Assembly (NCBI GenBank): GCA_009781755.1
Contig: WQVD01000001.1
Span: 62,001-126,000 of the forward strand
Reading direction: 5' to 3'
DNA length: 64,000 nucleotides
DNA from: Defluviitaleaceae bacterium
GTDB lineage: Bacteria > Bacillota > Clostridia > Lachnospirales > WQUN01
How positions within the stretch are numbered: position 1 is the first letter of the stretch; each line of letters opens with the position of its first letter. Below, in pieces: positions 63,579 through 64,000 of the stretch. The notes under the pieces are model-generated. The model saw only the letters and a list, made by a program, of their open reading frames with translations, ran no database searches and was not told the origin of the DNA. The position numbers were made by a program, and so were the translations under genes.

Positions 63579-63999
63579 AAAACACCCGCCATATATTCAT
63601 CCCAAAGCCCACCAACCCGTCCCCGGCAATCAACCCGGGGGCGCGAACGGCCATTTTTTCTGCGCCGAAAATGCGCCGCACTACGATTGCCGCCATCAGC
63701 GCAATGCCGAATATTGGATTGTTGATGAGCAATCCCGTTGCCAGCATTAACCCCACACTTTTGTTACCGAATGCGGCTTGTAGTGCTGCGCCGGGTATCG
63801 CCCAAAGGGCCAGTTCACGCAATAGGGTAGGGTTGATGGCTTCTGCCACGGTGGTGGCGTAGAATAAACTCATGGGCGGCACAACGTCGTTGTTGAGCAA
63901 AACGATACCAAATATCAACGACACACCAATGCCTATAATTGCTCCCAAATATTTTATTAGCACTTGTTGCCGACGGCCGAACGATTCATGTGCGGGGTT
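63577..63999 (-). CDS. OPT family oligopeptide transporter, C-terminal part (gene continues past window)
   Basis: The minus-strand frame is open to the window edge, so the N-terminus lies beyond 64000. The visible 140 residues carry two to three membrane helices (GAIIGIGVSLIFGIVLL and others), GLMLATGLLINNPIFGIAL and RAPGLIAGDGLVGFG, which mark the end of OPT transporters. It would import oligopeptides or metal chelates. A duplicate scrap of its 3' end lies at 63006. Confidence 0.87.
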   Translation of the reverse strand, partial: NPAHESFGRRQQVLIKYLGAIIGIGVSLIFGIVLLNNDVVPPMSLFYATTVAEAINPTLLRELALWAIPGAALQAAFGNKSVGLMLATGLLINNPIFGIALMAAIVVRRIFGAEKMAVRAPGLIAGDGLVGFGMNIWRVF

Positions 64000-64000
64000 G

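Overview
This window reads as a Clostridia-type Bacillota (Gram-positive, anaerobic) chromosome of moderate GC. The evidence is a trimeric electron-bifurcating [FeFe] hydrogenase (hydC-like, hydB, hydA), a four-subunit 2-oxoacid:ferredoxin oxidoreductase, the Firmicute cell-division genes sepF, yggT and zapA, a YlbJ-like sporulation membrane protein, a DacF-type carboxypeptidase, strong AGGAGG-type ribosome binding sites and a clostridial-type 6S RNA. I cannot place it below class. No rRNA or CRISPR array is visible.

Layout. 1-4.7 kb: two TIM-barrel sugar-phosphate isomerases, an HD-GYP response regulator and a xylulokinase. 4.7-12.4 kb: ftsH, a NUDIX hydrolase, a membrane MutS-like ATPase, an AAC(3)-like acetyltransferase, a glycine C-acetyltransferase and small membrane proteins. 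12.4-19.0 kb: DUF6765 and B12/radical SAM genes, a decayed ParB-like gene, then a minus-strand damage-tolerance operon (two Y-family polymerases and an SRAP protein) whose promoter carries two LexA-box-like sites. 19.2-23.1 kb: metallophosphoesterase, V4R sensor, GGDEF protein, prfA. 23.2-28.5 kb: surface-glycan genes (PglF-like dehydratase, epimerase, initiating sugar transferase, O-antigen-ligase-like protein). 28.5-41.5 kb: chitinase-like GH18, rlmN, an orphan JetD-type-II-like protein with zapA, Xaa-Pro peptidase, a nucleotidase, glgB, murG, a GH5-like lipoprotein and a hydrolase pair. 41.6-46.1 kb: the hydrogenase operon. 46.2-47.2 kb: a sigma factor, 6S RNA and initiator tRNA-fMet.

47.2-51 kb is accessory. 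Next to tRNA-fMet lie a decayed serine-recombinase C-terminus, a compact operon of a TIR-like protein (MTH538/ThsB type) with a RipA-family four-helix membrane protein, an orphan zinc-ribbon gene fragment, an AraC-GNAT fusion and an Xre/TPR regulator bracketed by two copies of an 82-nt structured repeat. The TIR-RipA pair is the best candidate for an undescribed system, most likely anti-phage. 51-61.7 kb is core again: nitroreductase, DUF4438, D,D-carboxypeptidase, YlbJ-like, HlyD-like, yggS-sepF-yggT, and the por operon, whose reduced ferredoxin would feed the hydrogenase. 61.7-64 kb is AT-rich and degenerate: a zinc-ribbon/Sel1 gene split by a frameshift at an A5 run, a duplicated scrap of an OPT transporter, a second copy of a putative structured RNA also seen at 49.6 kb, and the 3' part of the OPT transporter running off the window.
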